Source: Massilia yuzhufengensis (GTDB lineage: Bacteria > Pseudomonadota > Gammaproteobacteria > Burkholderiales > Burkholderiaceae_D). From it: a DNA stretch of 64,000 bases. Below are positions 31,525 through 40,739 of the stretch, piece by piece (positions within the stretch are counted from its first letter, which is position 1; every line of letters starts with the position of its first letter). Position numbers and translations under genes: made by a program. The stretch lies in contig NZ_FOLD01000004.1 in assembly GCF_900112225.1 (NCBI RefSeq), forward strand, positions 186,001 through 250,000, read 5' to 3'. The notes under the pieces were generated by a model. It ran no database searches. It saw only the letters and a list, made by a program, of their open reading frames with translations, and had not been told where the DNA came from.

Positions 31525-32409
31525 CTAGACCGTGCCGGGACGCAGCGGCACGAAATGGCATGCTTCCAGCGTCTCGCTGGCCCATTCGCTTTTGCCGGTG
31601 CGGGTAATGCGTTGCAGGTGCTGGACCTGGGCGCCAACGGGGGCCACCAGGTGCGCGCCGATGGCCAGCTGTTCGAGCAGGGCCCGCGGCACTTCGAGGC
31701 CCGCGGCGGCCAGGATGATGCCGTCGAAGGGTGCAACCTGCGGCAAGCCTAGCATACCATCGCCGTATTGCAAGCGCAGGTTCGAAATCCGCAGGGGCCG
31801 CAGGTTGTTCTTCGCAAGCTCGTGCAGCGGCTTGATGCGCTCGATGGAGTAGACCTCGCGCGCGACAAACGACAGCACCGCGGCCTGGTAGCCGCAGCCG
31901 GTGCCGATCTCGAGCACCCGGCCAAGCTGGCCGCCGGCCGGGATCGAGGCTTTCATGGCCTCGATCATGCGCGCCACGATGTAGGGCTGCGAAATCGTCT
32001 GGTTGTGCCCGATGGGGAGCGAGGCGTCGATATACGCCTGGGCCGACAGCGCCGGTTCGATGAACAGGTGGCGCGGCACCGCTTCCATCGCGCCCAGCAC
32101 CACGCCGTCCTTGACGCCCTGGCGCGCTACCCGCGCCACCATGGCGCGGCGCACCGCTTCCGAGGCCATCATGTCGGAGCGCTGCACGCTCGGCGCGCTC
32201 GGGGTGTGGCTCTGGGCATAGCCCGGCGCACGCGGCGACGGCAGCGGCGCCTGCGGCTGCAGGGCGGCGCCGCCCTTGACGGCGGTATGGGCGGCGTTGC
32301 GGGTCGCGGTTTGCGGGGTGGCCACCGGCGCCGGCGTGGCCTGCCTGCGTTCGACGCCGCCGGTGACCGAGGACAGCGGCAGCGGGAAGGTGCTGCGGCG
32401 GTCGCTCAT
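31525..32409 (-). CDS. pcm: Protein-L-isoaspartate O-methyltransferase
   Basis: SAM-dependent repair enzyme that methylates isoaspartyl residues in aged proteins, 294 residues. Motif [16 protein letters not shown] and the family [12 protein letters not shown]...[12 protein letters not shown] and [16 protein letters not shown] segments are present. A non-conserved N-terminal extension of about 80 residues (Ala/Pro/Thr-rich) precedes the catalytic core, a common feature in Burkholderiales. Its ATG overlaps the surE stop (ATGA). 154 bp lie between it and nlpD. Confidence 0.95.
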   Translation of the reverse strand: MSDRRSTFPLPLSSVTGGVERRQATPAPVATPQTATRNAAHTAVKGGAALQPQAPLPSPRAPGYAQSHTPSAPSVQRSDMMASEAVRRAMVARVARQGVKDGVVLGAMEAVPRHLFIEPALSAQAYIDASLPIGHNQTISQPYIVARMIEAMKASIPAGGQLGRVLEIGTGCGYQAAVLSFVAREVYSIERIKPLHELAKNNLRPLRISNLRLQYGDGMLGLPQVAPFDGIILAAAGLEVPRALLEQLAIGAHLVAPVGAQVQHLQRITRTGKSEWASETLEACHFVPLRPGTV

Positions 32410-33140
32410 ACGATCCCCCGCAGCAGGTCCAGCTGGCCGCGGTGGGTCAGGTCCACCTGCAGCGGCGTGATCGAGACGCAGCCTTGCGCCGTGGCGTGGA
32501 AATCGGTGCCCTCGCCCGCATCGCGGCAGGCGCCGGGCGCGCCGATCCAGTAGATGTCGCGGCCGCGCGGGTCTTGCGCCCGGATCACCGGCTCGGCCTG
32601 GTGGCGGCGGCCGAGGCGCGACGGCGTGAGCGGGCCGATCTGGTCGTAGGGCAGGTTCGGGATGTTCACATTGAACAGGAAAGGCAATTCCAGCTTGTCG
32701 AAGCGGCGCTCGACGATGTCGCGCGCCACCCGCGCCGCGGAATCCACATGGGCCCAGCCCGACTGCACCTGCGAGAAGGCGATCGCCGGGATGCCGAACA
32801 AATAGGCTTCGGTGGCGGCGGCGACAGTGCCGGAATACAGGGTATCGTCGCCCATGTTCTGGCCGTTGTTGATGCCGGAAACGACCAGGTCGGGCAGCGC
32901 ATCGGCCATCGCGGCCAGGGCGATGTGGACGCAGTCGGTGGGGGTGCCATTGACAAAATGAAAACCATTAGCAGCTTTCTGGACCGACAGCGGCCGGTCC
33001 AGCGTCAACGAATTCGACGCGCCCGAGCGGTTGCTGTCGGGCGCAAACACCACGATGTCCGCGATCGCGGACAAGGCGTCGGCCAGCGCGCTGATACCAG
33101 GCGCGAGGTAGCCATCGTCGTTACTGATAAGGATTCGCAT
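32406..33140 (-). CDS. surE: 5'/3'-nucleotidase SurE
   Basis: Metal-dependent nucleotidase and polyphosphatase of 244 residues. N-terminal [16 protein letters not shown] supplies the metal-binding Asp8-Asp9 pair, with further family motifs [34 protein letters not shown]. First gene of the conserved surE-pcm-nlpD-rpoS stationary-phase cluster. Confidence 0.97.
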   Translation of the reverse strand: MRILISNDDGYLAPGISALADALSAIADIVVFAPDSNRSGASNSLTLDRPLSVQKAANGFHFVNGTPTDCVHIALAAMADALPDLVVSGINNGQNMGDDTLYSGTVAAATEAYLFGIPAIAFSQVQSGWAHVDSAARVARDIVERRFDKLELPFLFNVNIPNLPYDQIGPLTPSRLGRRHQAEPVIRAQDPRGRDIYWIGAPGACRDAGEGTDFHATAQGCVSITPLQVDLTHRGQLDLLRGIV

Positions 33141-33224
33141 GTCTGCGATTTTACCTGAAGCAACGCCCAGATCGTTCGTCCTTGGCGCTAATTTGTTTCC
33201 GGACGGCGATATTCCTGCGGCCGC

Positions 33225-35339
33225 TCAGCGCGCCCCGCCCTGTCCCAGCGCGCCCTCCAGCGACGAGAGCAGGTCTTCCTTGAAGGCCAGCACCGCGTCC
33301 TTGTCGCCATCCTGCAGGTAGACCTGCTCGATCATTTTGCGGCCGCGCTTGCGTAGCGGATGCGCCACACCGCGCCGCAGGACCGCGTGGCGCAGCCGGT
33401 CGGCCAGCGCGCGCGCCTCGACCGGGCTGCGGCGGTCGATCAGGTCCTGCAGCTGCGCCAGCTGGTGCTGCAGGGCGTCGGCGGCCGGCGGAACCAGGGA
33501 CTCGCGCGGCTGTTGCTCCGGCGGGTGGTGGCGTTCGCGGGTCCACGCGCGTGCTTCCTGGATCCGGCGCACCGCGGCAATATCGCCCTGGGCGTCGAGG
33601 ATGTCGGCCAGCGCCTCGCGCACTTGTTGGGTGGACGCCGCATCGAGGCCGTCATGGCGCTCGCGGGCGCGCAGTACGGCTTCGAGCAGCCGGCGCGCGT
33701 TGCCAAGGTCGCCCGTCTCGCCCAGCACCTGGGCCAGGCGCTGGGCGCAGCGCAGCGTGTCCTCGTGCTCGGTCCCCTGCTGCCGGCGGCGGCCATCGAG
33801 CACGCGTTCGTAGACGATGCGCGCGCGGTCGAATTCGCTCTGCCCGCCCAGGGTCACGGCCAGGGCTTCCAGGCTGTCGAGGGTGGCCGCACCGGCCTCG
33901 CCCCACAGGCGCTCGCAGGCGGCGACCACCTGTTCGTGCAGCGCCAGCGCGCGCTCGCCCTCGCCCAGCCGGCCCAGCACGCAGGCCAGGCGCGAGCGCG
34001 CCGCCAGCGTCTCGGGATGCTCGGCGCCGGCGCTGCGCGCGCAGCCCTGGATTAGCAGCTCGTAGCCATGGCGCGCGTCGAGCAGGCGTCCGCTGGCCGC
34101 ATGCAGCCCGGCCAGCGCGCGCAGGCCGGCGCGCGACTCGTGGTGGTCTTCGCCCAGCGCGGCGCGGCGCAGCGCCAGGCTTTCATCGAGCAGCTCGCCC
34201 GCCTCGCCGCTGCGGCCTTCGTGCTGGCACAGCACTCCCAGCCGTTCCAGGCTGGCCGCCAGGCCGGCCGCGGCGGGCGCGCCGCTTGCGGCGTCCGCGC
34301 GGGCGCGTGCGACGGCCCTGCGCAGCTTGATCTCCGCCAGCGAGTGCCAGGGGAAGCTGCCTTGCGTGAACCAGGACAGCAGGCAGGCGGCGGGCCGCGC
34401 CAGCGCCCGCCGGTCGGCGCCGGGACCGGCGATGGCGAGGGCCTCGGACAGCGGCAGCTGCAGCTCGTCGAACCAGCTGTCCAGGCGCAGCCGGCCCATG
34501 CCGTAGGCGTCGCGCAGCAGGGCCTCGAGGCGCGCCTGGTAGCCCATCTTCCCTTGCGCGCTGTCGCCGCGCCGCCAGCGCTGGCCGGGGTCGCTGCGCG
34601 CGCCGTCGGCGGCGCACGCGACCGGATACAGCAGCAGCGGGCGCTGCTCGTCTTCGTGCGTGCAGCGGTAGTCGATGGCGCGCTGGACGACGCCTTCGAG
34701 GCCGTCGAGGCTGCCCGGCGCCGGCGTGAACAGGCCGACGATGCGGTCGGGGACGAGCGTGGTGCAGACGCTGACGGCGGGCGACCTTCCGGCGCGGCAG
34801 GCCACCAGCACGTGCCGGAAGTGGCGCGCCATGCGGGCGGCGAAGCGGCGCGGCAGCGCAGGGCAGGCATCGAACAGCGCATGCCAGTCGAGGCGCCCGG
34901 CGCGCGCCGCGTAGCTGTCGTCGAAACGGCCGGCGCGCATCAGGTAGAGAGGGCGGCGGCCGTCGGCCCGCTGCACGTGCTCGCGCCAGTCGACGGCGTC
35001 GAGCGCGGCGTCGGCCAGGGCCTCGGCATCGTCGCTGCGGGTGGCGCACTGGCGCCGCAGTTCGTCGCGCAGGGCGCTGAAGTATTCCACCAGCCCGGGC
35101 GCGAGGGCGGGCGCATCGCCGGTATCGGCGCCGTCCTGGTAGTCGGTGTACGCATGCAGGGAGGGAGATTCGAGGTCCCAGTCGATGATGAGGACCGGCG
35201 CCTGGGCCGCGTCGCCCGCCAGCTGCAGGGCCATCGCCACCAGCAGCGCGTTGCGCGCCGGCCCGCCCTCGTAGGCATAGAACGTGGTGACTGCGCCGGG
35301 AGTCTCCAGCGGTAACGGTGTGACGTGCTTGTTAGTCAT
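33225..35339 (-). CDS. Degenerate P-loop (KGGVGR-like) protein with TPR repeats
   Basis: Large protein of 704 residues with no clear housekeeping homologue. The N-terminus resembles ParA/MinD-type or KGGVGR-type NTPases: TFYAYEGGPARN (residues 19-30) sits where YKGGVGRT would be, and a Walker-B-like LIIDWDLESPSLH follows (50-62). The P-loop Lys and Thr are lost, so ATP hydrolysis is doubtful. Residues about 370-610 are five or six 42-residue TPR units of the kinesin-light-chain type (e.g. ERLGVLCQHEGRSGEAGELL), and the C-terminal 80 residues are helical and charged. The ATG at 35337-35339 has GAGGGG upstream. It starts 7 bp after the TIR gene, so the two are an operon. Role unknown; a conflict-system sensor or scaffold is likely. 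Confidence 0.75.
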   Translation of the reverse strand: MTNKHVTPLPLETPGAVTTFYAYEGGPARNALLVAMALQLAGDAAQAPVLIIDWDLESPSLHAYTDYQDGADTGDAPALAPGLVEYFSALRDELRRQCATRSDDAEALADAALDAVDWREHVQRADGRRPLYLMRAGRFDDSYAARAGRLDWHALFDACPALPRRFAARMARHFRHVLVACRAGRSPAVSVCTTLVPDRIVGLFTPAPGSLDGLEGVVQRAIDYRCTHEDEQRPLLLYPVACAADGARSDPGQRWRRGDSAQGKMGYQARLEALLRDAYGMGRLRLDSWFDELQLPLSEALAIAGPGADRRALARPAACLLSWFTQGSFPWHSLAEIKLRRAVARARADAASGAPAAAGLAASLERLGVLCQHEGRSGEAGELLDESLALRRAALGEDHHESRAGLRALAGLHAASGRLLDARHGYELLIQGCARSAGAEHPETLAARSRLACVLGRLGEGERALALHEQVVAACERLWGEAGAATLDSLEALAVTLGGQSEFDRARIVYERVLDGRRRQQGTEHEDTLRCAQRLAQVLGETGDLGNARRLLEAVLRARERHDGLDAASTQQVREALADILDAQGDIAAVRRIQEARAWTRERHHPPEQQPRESLVPPAADALQHQLAQLQDLIDRRSPVEARALADRLRHAVLRRGVAHPLRKRGRKMIEQVYLQDGDKDAVLAFKEDLLSSLEGALGQGGAR

Positions 35340-35346
35340 GTGCCCC

Positions 35347-35955
35347 TCATTCTCTTGGGAAGGTCGGTTCCGGCAGTTCGCGCCATTCTGGTGGGACATC
35401 GGGAAGGACGAATTGGTTGCAGTCGTGGCCCGGTGGCGTATGCTTTATTTGGTACTGGTAGTGGGTGGCGATGCGCTTGACCATCTTGTCGATGTCGGGC
35501 AGGAAGTCGGGGTTCGACTTGAGGTCGGCCGTCGCCATCGTGAAGTGGGAGAAGTCGACGTAGAAGCTGCTCTCGGCGATCTGCGGCGGCAGCGAATCGG
35601 GGTGGCGCGTCATGATCACCGGGATGATCAGGCGGCTCGGCAAGGCATACCAGGCCGCGCGCTCGGCCTCCAGCAGGCGCATCGCCGCGTACTCGCGTCG
35701 CGTGTAGGCATGCGCTTCGTACTTGGGCGTGTAGATCAGGATCATGCAGACGCTCTCGCACATGGCGCGCGCGATCTTGCGGTCCAGGTCATCGCCGCCG
35801 CCGAGCTGCTCGGTATCGATGAACAGCTCGTCTTCGTTGTCGAAGTAAGGCTCGAGGTAGCAGCGCAGCGCATCGGCCAGGGCAGTCTTGAACCGTTTCA
35901 TCAGCTCGTGCCGGCCGTGTGCGTAGCTGAAGAAACACCCGTAACGGATAGACAT
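35347..35955 (-). CDS. TIR-domain protein
   Basis: Protein of 202 residues that is mostly one TIR fold: beta-A YGCFFSYAHGRH (residues 5-16), BB-loop region FIDTEQLGGGDDLDRKI (45-61), beta-D MILIYTPKYE (71-80) and AYTRREYAAM (83-92), where Glu88 aligns with the catalytic Glu of NADase TIRs. The C-terminal 60 residues end in a Pro-rich tail. No membrane segment is seen. It is followed by the P-loop/TPR gene. TIR plus nucleotide-binding and TPR partners is the pattern of bacterial anti-phage and conflict systems, and also of the actinobacterial FxsC-FxsT pair, but the peptide and radical-SAM genes of that system are absent. Enzyme activity is inferred. Confidence 0.8.
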   Translation of the reverse strand: MSIRYGCFFSYAHGRHELMKRFKTALADALRCYLEPYFDNEDELFIDTEQLGGGDDLDRKIARAMCESVCMILIYTPKYEAHAYTRREYAAMRLLEAERAAWYALPSRLIIPVIMTRHPDSLPPQIAESSFYVDFSHFTMATADLKSNPDFLPDIDKMVKRIATHYQYQIKHTPPGHDCNQFVLPDVPPEWRELPEPTFPRE

Positions 35956-36135
35956 TGCCTGCCCTCCATTCCAATTTGCTCAGCAGCGTAGTATCTCGAC
36001 TCTAGCGCTGCCGACCTCGTCCACTTTGCGGGCGCACAAGCGTGCAAGCGGACTCGGCTGCACGAGTAGTAAATGGTCTTCAGGCATAATTCCGCCGATT
36101 AATGAACCGTGAAAACGAACAAGAAGGAGCAGCAC

Positions 36136-37110
36136 ATGAAAGCCGTACGATGCAAGGACTGGGGCCCGATCGACAGCCTCCTGATCGAGGACCTGCCCGA
36201 CCTCGTGCCCGCCGCGGGCGAGGTGGTGGTCGATGTGAAAGCGGCCGGCGTGAATTTCCCGGACGTGCTGACGGTGCAGGGCAAGTACCAGGTGCGTCCG
36301 GAACTGCCGTTCACGCCGGGGAACGAATTCGCCGGCACCGTGCGTGCGCTTGGCGAGGGCGTGACCGGCTTCACGGTCGGCCAGCAGGTGATCGGCTTCA
36401 CCCGCACCGGCGCCTTCGCCGAGCAGGCCATCGCGCCGGTGGCCGCATTGATGCCGATGCCGCCCGGAATGAACTTCGACACCGCCGCCGCCATCACCCT
36501 CACCTACGGCACCTCGCACCACGCGGTGGTGGACCGTGGCGCCTTGCAAGCCGGCGAGACGATGCTGGTGCTGGGCGCCGCGGGCGGCGTCGGGCTGGCC
36601 GCCATCGAGATCGGCAAGGCGCTCGGCGCGCGCGTGATCGCGGCGGCGTCGAGCGACGACAAGCTGGCGATCTGCCGCGCGCATGGGGCGGACGTGCTGA
36701 TCAATTATGAGACCGAGGACCTGCGCGAGGCGCTCAAGGCGGCCACCGGCGGACGCGGGCCGGACGTGATCTACGATCCGGTGGGCGGCAAGTACAGCGA
36801 ACCGGCCATGCGCTCGATCGCGTGGCGCGGACGGCACCTGGTGGTGGGCTTTGCGGCAGGGGAGATTCCGAAGCTGCCCTGGAATTTGATGCTGCTGAAA
36901 GGCGCGTCGGTGGTGGGCGTGTTCTGGGGGGATTTCGTACGGCGCGAACCGAAAGCGAACTTGGCGGCGATGCAGCAGATGCTGGGGTGGATGGCGGAGG
37001 GGAAGCTCAAGCCGCTGGTGTCGGCGCGGTATGCGTTGGGGGAGACGGCGCGGGCATTGAATGATATGGCGGCGAGGAAGGTGACGGGGAAGGTTGTCAT
37101 CGTCCCTTGA
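36136..37110 (+). CDS. NADPH:quinone oxidoreductase family protein
   Basis: Zinc-free medium-chain dehydrogenase/reductase of 324 residues. The GroES-like N-terminus (VVVDVKAAGVNFPDVLTVQGKY) is followed by the nucleotide-binding AAGGVGLAAIEIGKALGA. It probably reduces quinones or enoyl-type substrates with NADPH. The ATG at 36136 has GAAGGAGC upstream. A start 9 codons earlier is possible but lacks such a site. It is divergent from the TIR operon and convergent with dinG. Confidence 0.88.
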   Translation: MKAVRCKDWGPIDSLLIEDLPDLVPAAGEVVVDVKAAGVNFPDVLTVQGKYQVRPELPFTPGNEFAGTVRALGEGVTGFTVGQQVIGFTRTGAFAEQAIAPVAALMPMPPGMNFDTAAAITLTYGTSHHAVVDRGALQAGETMLVLGAAGGVGLAAIEIGKALGARVIAAASSDDKLAICRAHGADVLINYETEDLREALKAATGGRGPDVIYDPVGGKYSEPAMRSIAWRGRHLVVGFAAGEIPKLPWNLMLLKGASVVGVFWGDFVRREPKANLAAMQQMLGWMAEGKLKPLVSARYALGETARALNDMAARKVTGKVVIVP

Positions 37111-37144
37111 TTGGCCCGTCAGTAGGTTGTATCGCTAACCCCAA

Positions 37145-37176
37145 GACCGTCGTCCCGGCGAAGGCCGGGACGACGT
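37145..37176. repeat. Single REP-like palindrome
   Basis: One unpaired REP-like unit (GTCGTCCCGGCGAAGGCCGGGACGAC core) between the convergent quinone oxidoreductase and helicase genes. It may also act as a weak bidirectional stop, since no T-run terminator was found. Confidence 0.75.
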
Positions 37177-37244
37177 GCTTATGCAAACAATGACCATAGG
37201 CGCTAGCGGTCTGCGAACCAGTTCGCCGACCGGGATTGTGTCCG

Positions 37245-39332
37245 TCAGGCGTTCAAATCCGCCGCATCCGCATTTGTCCCCGGCTTGAAGAACTCGATCA
37301 CATCGGCCTGCACCCGCGTGCGCTTGAATGGCGGCAGGCTTTGCCAGATGCGGCGGCCGTAGGGCTTGGTGATCAGGCGCGGGTCGCAGATCATCAGCAC
37401 GCCCCGGTCATCCACGTCGCGAATCAAACGCCCCGCCCCCTGCTTGAGCGTGATGATCGCCTCCGGCAGCTGGTGGTGCATGAAGCCGTTCATGCCCTGC
37501 TTTTCCATCACCTCGATGCGCGCGGCCAGGACCGGGTCGTCGGGCGGAGCAAACGGCAGCTTGTCGATGATGACCAGCGACAGCGCCTCGCCGCGCACGT
37601 CCACCCCTTCCCAGAAGCTCTGGCTGCCCACCAGCACGGCGTTGCCGGCGTTGCGGAAGGAGTCGAGCAGCTCGGTGCGGCCGCGCTCGCCCTGGACGAA
37701 CAGGGGGAAGTCCAGGCCGCGGTCGGCGAATTCCTGGCGCAGGCGTTCGGCGACCTTGTTCACGGCGCGAATCGTCGTGCACAGGAAGAAGGTGCGGCCG
37801 CCGGCGGCTTCGATGACCGGCAGCGCGGTGTCGACCACGGCGTCGGTGTAGTGCATCGAGTTCGGTTCCGGCAGGCCGGTCGGCACGTACAGGAGGCCTT
37901 GCTCGCCGTAGTTGAACGGGCTCGGCCAGGTCATGGCCGGCTCGCCGGTCAGGCCCATTTGTTCGGAGAAGTGCTTGAAGTCGTTCTTCACGGCCAGCGT
38001 GGCCGACGTGAAGATCCAGCTGCGCGGCACGCCTTCGCGCTGGTTCGAGAAAATCGGGGCGATCGACAGCGGGGTCTTGTGCAGTTGCAGGGAGGACGAG
38101 AACGCCTCCACCCACAGCACGGCCTGGTCGCCTTCGACCACCTTGCCTTTCTTGGGGTCGGCCTTCCAGGCGTCGAACGAGGCGGCGATTTCCTTGGCGC
38201 GCACGCGGACCGCCTCGACGGTTTCGGCGCGGGCGGCGTGCTCCTCGAGCACGACGATCATGCCGGCCAGCTCTTCCTTGAGCTTGTCCAGCGCCGGGAA
38301 GAAGGCGGAGGTCGGCAGGATCTGCGGCAGCGACAGGCGGGTGCCGCCTTCCGGGAAGGTCAGGCGCAGGTCGCGCGCGGCCTTCTCGACCACGCTGACG
38401 ACCTTGCCCCAATCCGGCCCGCGCGCATGCGCCAGGCCTTCGGCCAGCACGTCGCGGCACAGCTCCAGCACCTGCGAGGTCGAAATCGACTGGCCGAAGA
38501 ACAGCGTGGCGGTATCGGGCAGCTGGTGCGCCTCGTCGAAGATGATGGTGTTGGCCGACGGCAGCAGCTCGGCCACGCCGGTGTCTTTCAGCGCCACGTC
38601 GGCGAAGAACAGGTGGTGGTTGACCACGACCACGTCGGCCTGCTGCGCTTCGCGGCGCGCCTTCATGACGAAGCAGTCCTGGTAGTACTGGCACTCGGCG
38701 CCCATGCAGGTGTCGCGGGTGGACGTGACCAGGTTCCACACGGTGGCGGTTTCCGGCACCTTGGCCAGTTCGGCCTTGTCGCCGGAGCTGGTCATCTTGA
38801 TGAAGCGCGAGATTTCGCGCAGGTGGCCGACGTCGTCGCGCGAAGTCAGGCGGCCGTTGTTCAGGGTACGCTCGAGGTGGAAATGGCAGACGTAGTTCGA
38901 GCGGCCCTTGAGCAGCGCCACCGAGACCGGCGCGCGCAAGGCGGCGCGGATGGTCGGGATGTCGCGCAGGAACAGCTGGTCCTGCAGGTTCTTGGTACCG
39001 GTGGAGATGATGGTCTTGCCGCCCCACAGTAGCGCTGGAACCAGGTAGGCGAAGGTCTTGCCGGTGCCGGTGCCGGCTTCGGCCATCAGCACCTTTTGTT
39101 CGGAGATCGAGTGGGCGACCGCCTTGGCCATCTCGGTCTGCGACTGGCGCGGCTTGAAGGTGCCGACGGCGGGCGCGAGCGGGCCTCCCGGACCGAACAG
39201 GCGGTCGAGTTCGTCGTCGTATTTACCAGCCGGACGGACGGCGGCCGGCAGCACGTCGCCAGGCGCGGACGGGGTTGCCGGGTCGACCGGATCGGCGGTG
39301 ACGAGGACGGAAGCGGGAAGGTGGTCGGTCAA
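37245..39332 (-). CDS. DinG/YoaA-type ATP-dependent DNA helicase
   Basis: Superfamily 2 XPD-like helicase of 695 residues. Walker A AEAGTGTGKTFAY (about 80-92), an iron-sulfur domain with cysteines in NYVCHFH, TCMGAEC and YQDC, DEAH box IIFDEAHQLPD and the C-terminal motif VI QGAGRLIRD are visible. It probably unwinds DNA or R-loops during repair. DinG and YoaA cannot be separated from the sequence alone. It is followed toward the left by a repeat and convergent quinone reductase, and lies 32 bp from the DUF465 gene. Confidence 0.92.
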   Translation of the reverse strand: MTDHLPASVLVTADPVDPATPSAPGDVLPAAVRPAGKYDDELDRLFGPGGPLAPAVGTFKPRQSQTEMAKAVAHSISEQKVLMAEAGTGTGKTFAYLVPALLWGGKTIISTGTKNLQDQLFLRDIPTIRAALRAPVSVALLKGRSNYVCHFHLERTLNNGRLTSRDDVGHLREISRFIKMTSSGDKAELAKVPETATVWNLVTSTRDTCMGAECQYYQDCFVMKARREAQQADVVVVNHHLFFADVALKDTGVAELLPSANTIIFDEAHQLPDTATLFFGQSISTSQVLELCRDVLAEGLAHARGPDWGKVVSVVEKAARDLRLTFPEGGTRLSLPQILPTSAFFPALDKLKEELAGMIVVLEEHAARAETVEAVRVRAKEIAASFDAWKADPKKGKVVEGDQAVLWVEAFSSSLQLHKTPLSIAPIFSNQREGVPRSWIFTSATLAVKNDFKHFSEQMGLTGEPAMTWPSPFNYGEQGLLYVPTGLPEPNSMHYTDAVVDTALPVIEAAGGRTFFLCTTIRAVNKVAERLRQEFADRGLDFPLFVQGERGRTELLDSFRNAGNAVLVGSQSFWEGVDVRGEALSLVIIDKLPFAPPDDPVLAARIEVMEKQGMNGFMHHQLPEAIITLKQGAGRLIRDVDDRGVLMICDPRLITKPYGRRIWQSLPPFKRTRVQADVIEFFKPGTNADAADLNA

Positions 39333-39364
39333 AATGCGTGTTTCTCTAAAGCTCTTGGTTAAGT

Positions 39365-39565
39365 CTAGGCCGGAATATCGGGCACCAGCTGCATCTTCAG
39401 CAGCGTAATATGATCCTTGAGCTGCAGCTTACGCTTTTTCAAACGGCGCAGCTGGAGCTGGTCGGCATGGCCGTCCGCGGTCAGCATCGAAATGACGGCG
39501 TCGAGGTCGCGGTGCTCGACGTCGAGTTCAATGATGCGGCGCTGGATGTCCTGGACGTCGGTCAT
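39365..39565 (-). CDS. YdcH family (DUF465) small protein
   Basis: Helical hairpin protein of 66 residues: DIQRRIIELDVEHRDLDAVISML followed by DQLQLRRLKKRKLQLKDHI, the Arg/Lys-rich second helix typical of DUF465. Function unknown. Start at ATG 39563-39565. Same strand as, and 32 bp upstream of, the helicase, so probably co-transcribed. Confidence 0.85.
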   Translation of the reverse strand: MTDVQDIQRRIIELDVEHRDLDAVISMLTADGHADQLQLRRLKKRKLQLKDHITLLKMQLVPDIPA

Positions 39566-39759
39566 GATTGCTGTTCCAAACAGTTCTGTTTTTGCGGGAA
39601 AGGTGGCGTCGCGCGCCGGGTCGCACCGGCCTCGGGCGGTGCGGAGCCCCGTCGGTGTGTGTTCGGCTTGCAACACGGAGGCTTCTCAGTGCATAGTTTA
39701 ATCTACGCTGAGGTTGCCGCCAACAAAGATTGGCGCGAGCGCTAAGGAATCCAAGGTTT

Positions 39760-40551
39760 ATGACAACATACAAGATCGAAGCAGGCACCGCGCAACACAT
39801 CGGCAACCGCCCCCAGCAGAACGACCGCGTTGCCCTGCTCACCGGCGCGCGCGCGCCCGGCTACGTGCTGGCCGTGCTGTCCGACGGCCTGGCCGGCTCG
39901 TCCGGCTCGGACCAGGTGCTGCACACGGCGCGCCAGGTATTCGACGAATTCAAGCCCGGCGACCACCCGAGCCTCGAACGCCTCGGCCAGCTGCTGCGCG
40001 AGATCGTGGGCGAAACCCACCTGGTCATGAAGATGAACGCCGTCACCACCCAGGTCGAGGCGCATGCCAGCTTCGTGGGGCTGGTATTGACGCCGCATGG
40101 CGAGGCGGTGTGGGGGCACGTGGGCGATTCGCGGCTGTACCGCTTCCAGGACGGCAAATGCGTGGCGCGCACGAACGACACCGCCTATATCGACCACCTG
40201 GTGGCCAGCGACAAGCTGCCGGAAGACGCGGCCAGGAACCACCGCAAGTCGAAACTGCTGCTCAACGTGCTGGGCAATAGCCGCAAGGATCCGTTCGTCA
40301 CCATCGACAGCCATGCGGGGCTGGCGCCAGGGGACAGTTTTCTTCTGGCGACCGATGGGCTGTGGCATTTCTTTACCGATGCGGAGCTGGCGGCCGTGAT
40401 GGCCAAGGCCACGCCCCGGCAGGCGTCGGAAATGCTGATCAGCAAGGCGGGGGAGCGCTCGCAGGGCAAGGGTGGGAATTGCACGATGGCAATCGTGAAG
40501 CTGGTGAAGGCGGCGCAGGAGGGGATGGGGAGGGTGGGACGGATTGTTTGA
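39760..40551 (+). CDS. PP2C-like protein phosphatase, atypical metal site
   Basis: PPM/PP2C-fold protein of 263 residues without membrane segments. Motifs are present but changed: GNRPQQNDR (family usually has NED), LSDGLAG with Asp42, GHVGDSRLYRF, LATDGLWHFF and the last motif GGNCTMAIV where DN is normally found. So at least two of the usual acidic metal ligands are missing, and activity is uncertain. Start chosen at ATG 39760 (TTYKIEAG), after which the fold begins. No kinase partner is adjacent. Confidence 0.85.
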   Translation: MTTYKIEAGTAQHIGNRPQQNDRVALLTGARAPGYVLAVLSDGLAGSSGSDQVLHTARQVFDEFKPGDHPSLERLGQLLREIVGETHLVMKMNAVTTQVEAHASFVGLVLTPHGEAVWGHVGDSRLYRFQDGKCVARTNDTAYIDHLVASDKLPEDAARNHRKSKLLLNVLGNSRKDPFVTIDSHAGLAPGDSFLLATDGLWHFFTDAELAAVMAKATPRQASEMLISKAGERSQGKGGNCTMAIVKLVKAAQEGMGRVGRIV

Positions 40552-40586
40552 GCACCCTAACGCCCCCTGTTCCCACTACCCCTCGA

Positions 40587-40693
40587 TCCGTCGTTCCGGC
40601 GAAGGCCGGAACCTCATTTTGCTCGCGTACCGATAAAAAGGAGCGTAGGTGCTACGCGAAGGACTTGGGTCCCGGCCTGCGCCGGGACGACGA
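40587..40693. repeat. REP-like palindrome pair, copy 6
   Basis: Two inverted REP-like units (40587-40620 and 40662-40693) between the convergent phosphatase and lipoprotein genes. No nested palindrome is present. Confidence 0.8.
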
Positions 40694-40739
40694 CTCAACG
40701 TGCGGTGGTCAGTTGCAGGCGCCGCGAAACCGCCCTGCT

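Noticed and set aside
33139..33321. Small plus-strand frame that could be a precursor peptide for the TIR module
   Set aside because: It overlaps the antisense of the TPR protein end, has no peptide-precursor features or FxSxx C-terminus, and no ribosome site.
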